From JBBAFS01 sp041655255 (GTDB lineage: Bacteria; Spirochaetota; Spirochaetia; Sphaerochaetales; Sphaerochaetaceae): 5,449 nucleotides of DNA. Positions within the stretch are counted from its first letter, which is position 1, and every line of letters begins with the position of its first letter. The stretch covers positions 1-5,449 of the forward strand of contig JBBAFS010000091.1 in assembly GCA_041655255.1 (NCBI GenBank), read 5' to 3'. The position numbers were made by a program, and so were the translations under genes. Positions 5,048 to 5,449 of the stretch are shown one piece after another. The notes under the pieces were generated by a model. That model was not told the origin of the DNA. It searched no databases and saw only the letters and a list, made by a program, of their open reading frames with translations.

Positions 5048-5449
5048 ATGGGTAAAGAGAAGGTTGTTTTAGCATACAGTGGGGGCTTAGATACCTCTGT
5101 TATTCTTAAATGGTTGGCAAACAAAGGCTTTGATGTTATTGCCTATGTTGCCGATGTTGGCCAAATGGAAGATTTTGAAGCTGTAAAAGAAAAAGCTTTG
5201 GCTACTGGAGCTTCAAAAGTGTATGTAGAAGACCTTCGTAAAGAGTTGGTCACCGATTATATTTTCCACGCCCTTAAAGGTAATGTTATGTATGAAGGGA
5301 AATATCTTTTAGGTACTGCAATCGCTCGACCTCTCATTGCCAAACGCCACATCGAGATTGCTCAACAAGAGGGGACACTGTATGTCGCTCATGGAGCTAC
5401 AGGGAAAGGAAATGACCAAGTCCGTTTTGAGTTTGGCTATTACGCATTG
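5048..5449 (+). CDS. argG: Argininosuccinate synthase, N-terminal part (runs off the window)
   Basis: Cytoplasmic enzyme that joins citrulline and aspartate using ATP to give argininosuccinate, the penultimate step of arginine synthesis. The first 134 codons are present and the frame is open to the right edge; the full family protein is about 400 residues, so roughly two thirds is missing. Visible features are the N-type ATP pyrophosphatase loop LAYSGGLDTS (8-17), the strand VIAYVADVGQ, the LLGTAIARP segment (87-95) and the family signature AHGATGKGNDQVRFE (114-128), which helps bind citrulline and aspartate. All key residues seen so far are intact. The start at 5048 matches the family N-terminus and has GAGAGG seven bases upstream. 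The promoter region carries ARG-box-like sequences, so arginine-dependent repression is likely (inference). It is divergent from the PerR-type gene. Confidence 0.96.
   Translation, partial: MGKEKVVLAYSGGLDTSVILKWLANKGFDVIAYVADVGQMEDFEAVKEKALATGASKVYVEDLRKELVTDYIFHALKGNVMYEGKYLLGTAIARPLIAKRHIEIAQQEGTLYVAHGATGKGNDQVRFEFGYYAL

Overview
The window carries four confident protein-coding genes and the start of a fifth. In order they are metG (minus strand), hflK and hflC (plus strand), a PerR-type Fur-family regulator (minus strand), and the first 134 codons of argG (plus strand, running off the right edge). Coding is dense, the DNA is AT-rich and most starts have good Shine-Dalgarno sequences. The methionyl-tRNA synthetase has an N-terminus of the type MKKRLITSALPYVNN...HLGN and a fused C-terminal EMAP/Trbp111 tRNA-binding domain. 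From memory this most resembles spirochaete (Treponema/Spirochaeta-like) enzymes, so a free-living or host-associated spirochaete is my best guess. That assignment is inference from remembered sequences, not a search.

Layout. Bases 1-109 are an unassigned left flank. metG (110-2305) reads leftward. A 121-bp divergent spacer (2306-2426) separates it from hflKC and holds a very good promoter for metG and a weaker candidate for hflKC. hflK (2427-3407) and hflC (3404-4381) overlap by four bases (ATGA), each with an AGGAGG ribosome-binding site, and form a translationally coupled operon. The operon ends in a strong intrinsic terminator (4418-4453) that lies inside the 3' end of the convergent perR-like gene (4416-4871). 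A 176-bp divergent spacer (4872-5047) between perR and argG is full of dyads, two of which resemble ArgR/ARG boxes.

How the genes fit together. metG and argG are housekeeping genes for translation and arginine biosynthesis. HflK and HflC form the membrane SPFH complex that, in the families studied, surrounds and modulates the FtsH protease; ftsH is not in the window. The PerR-like protein would sense peroxide through a metal site whose five ligands are all present. Its location next to hflKC suggests stress physiology but shows no direct regulatory link.

No unmistakably new system is visible. The observations most worth checking are: (i) the metG promoter is placed so that transcription should start at the A of the ATG, predicting a leaderless mRNA; (ii) a strong internal Shine-Dalgarno and ATG sit exactly at the linker before the tRNA-binding domain of MetG, which could yield a free-standing 176-residue tRNA-binding protein; (iii) the hflKC terminator is written in the coding sequence of the perR C-terminal tail; and (iv) the perR-argG spacer contains a nested dyad and ARG-box-like operators.
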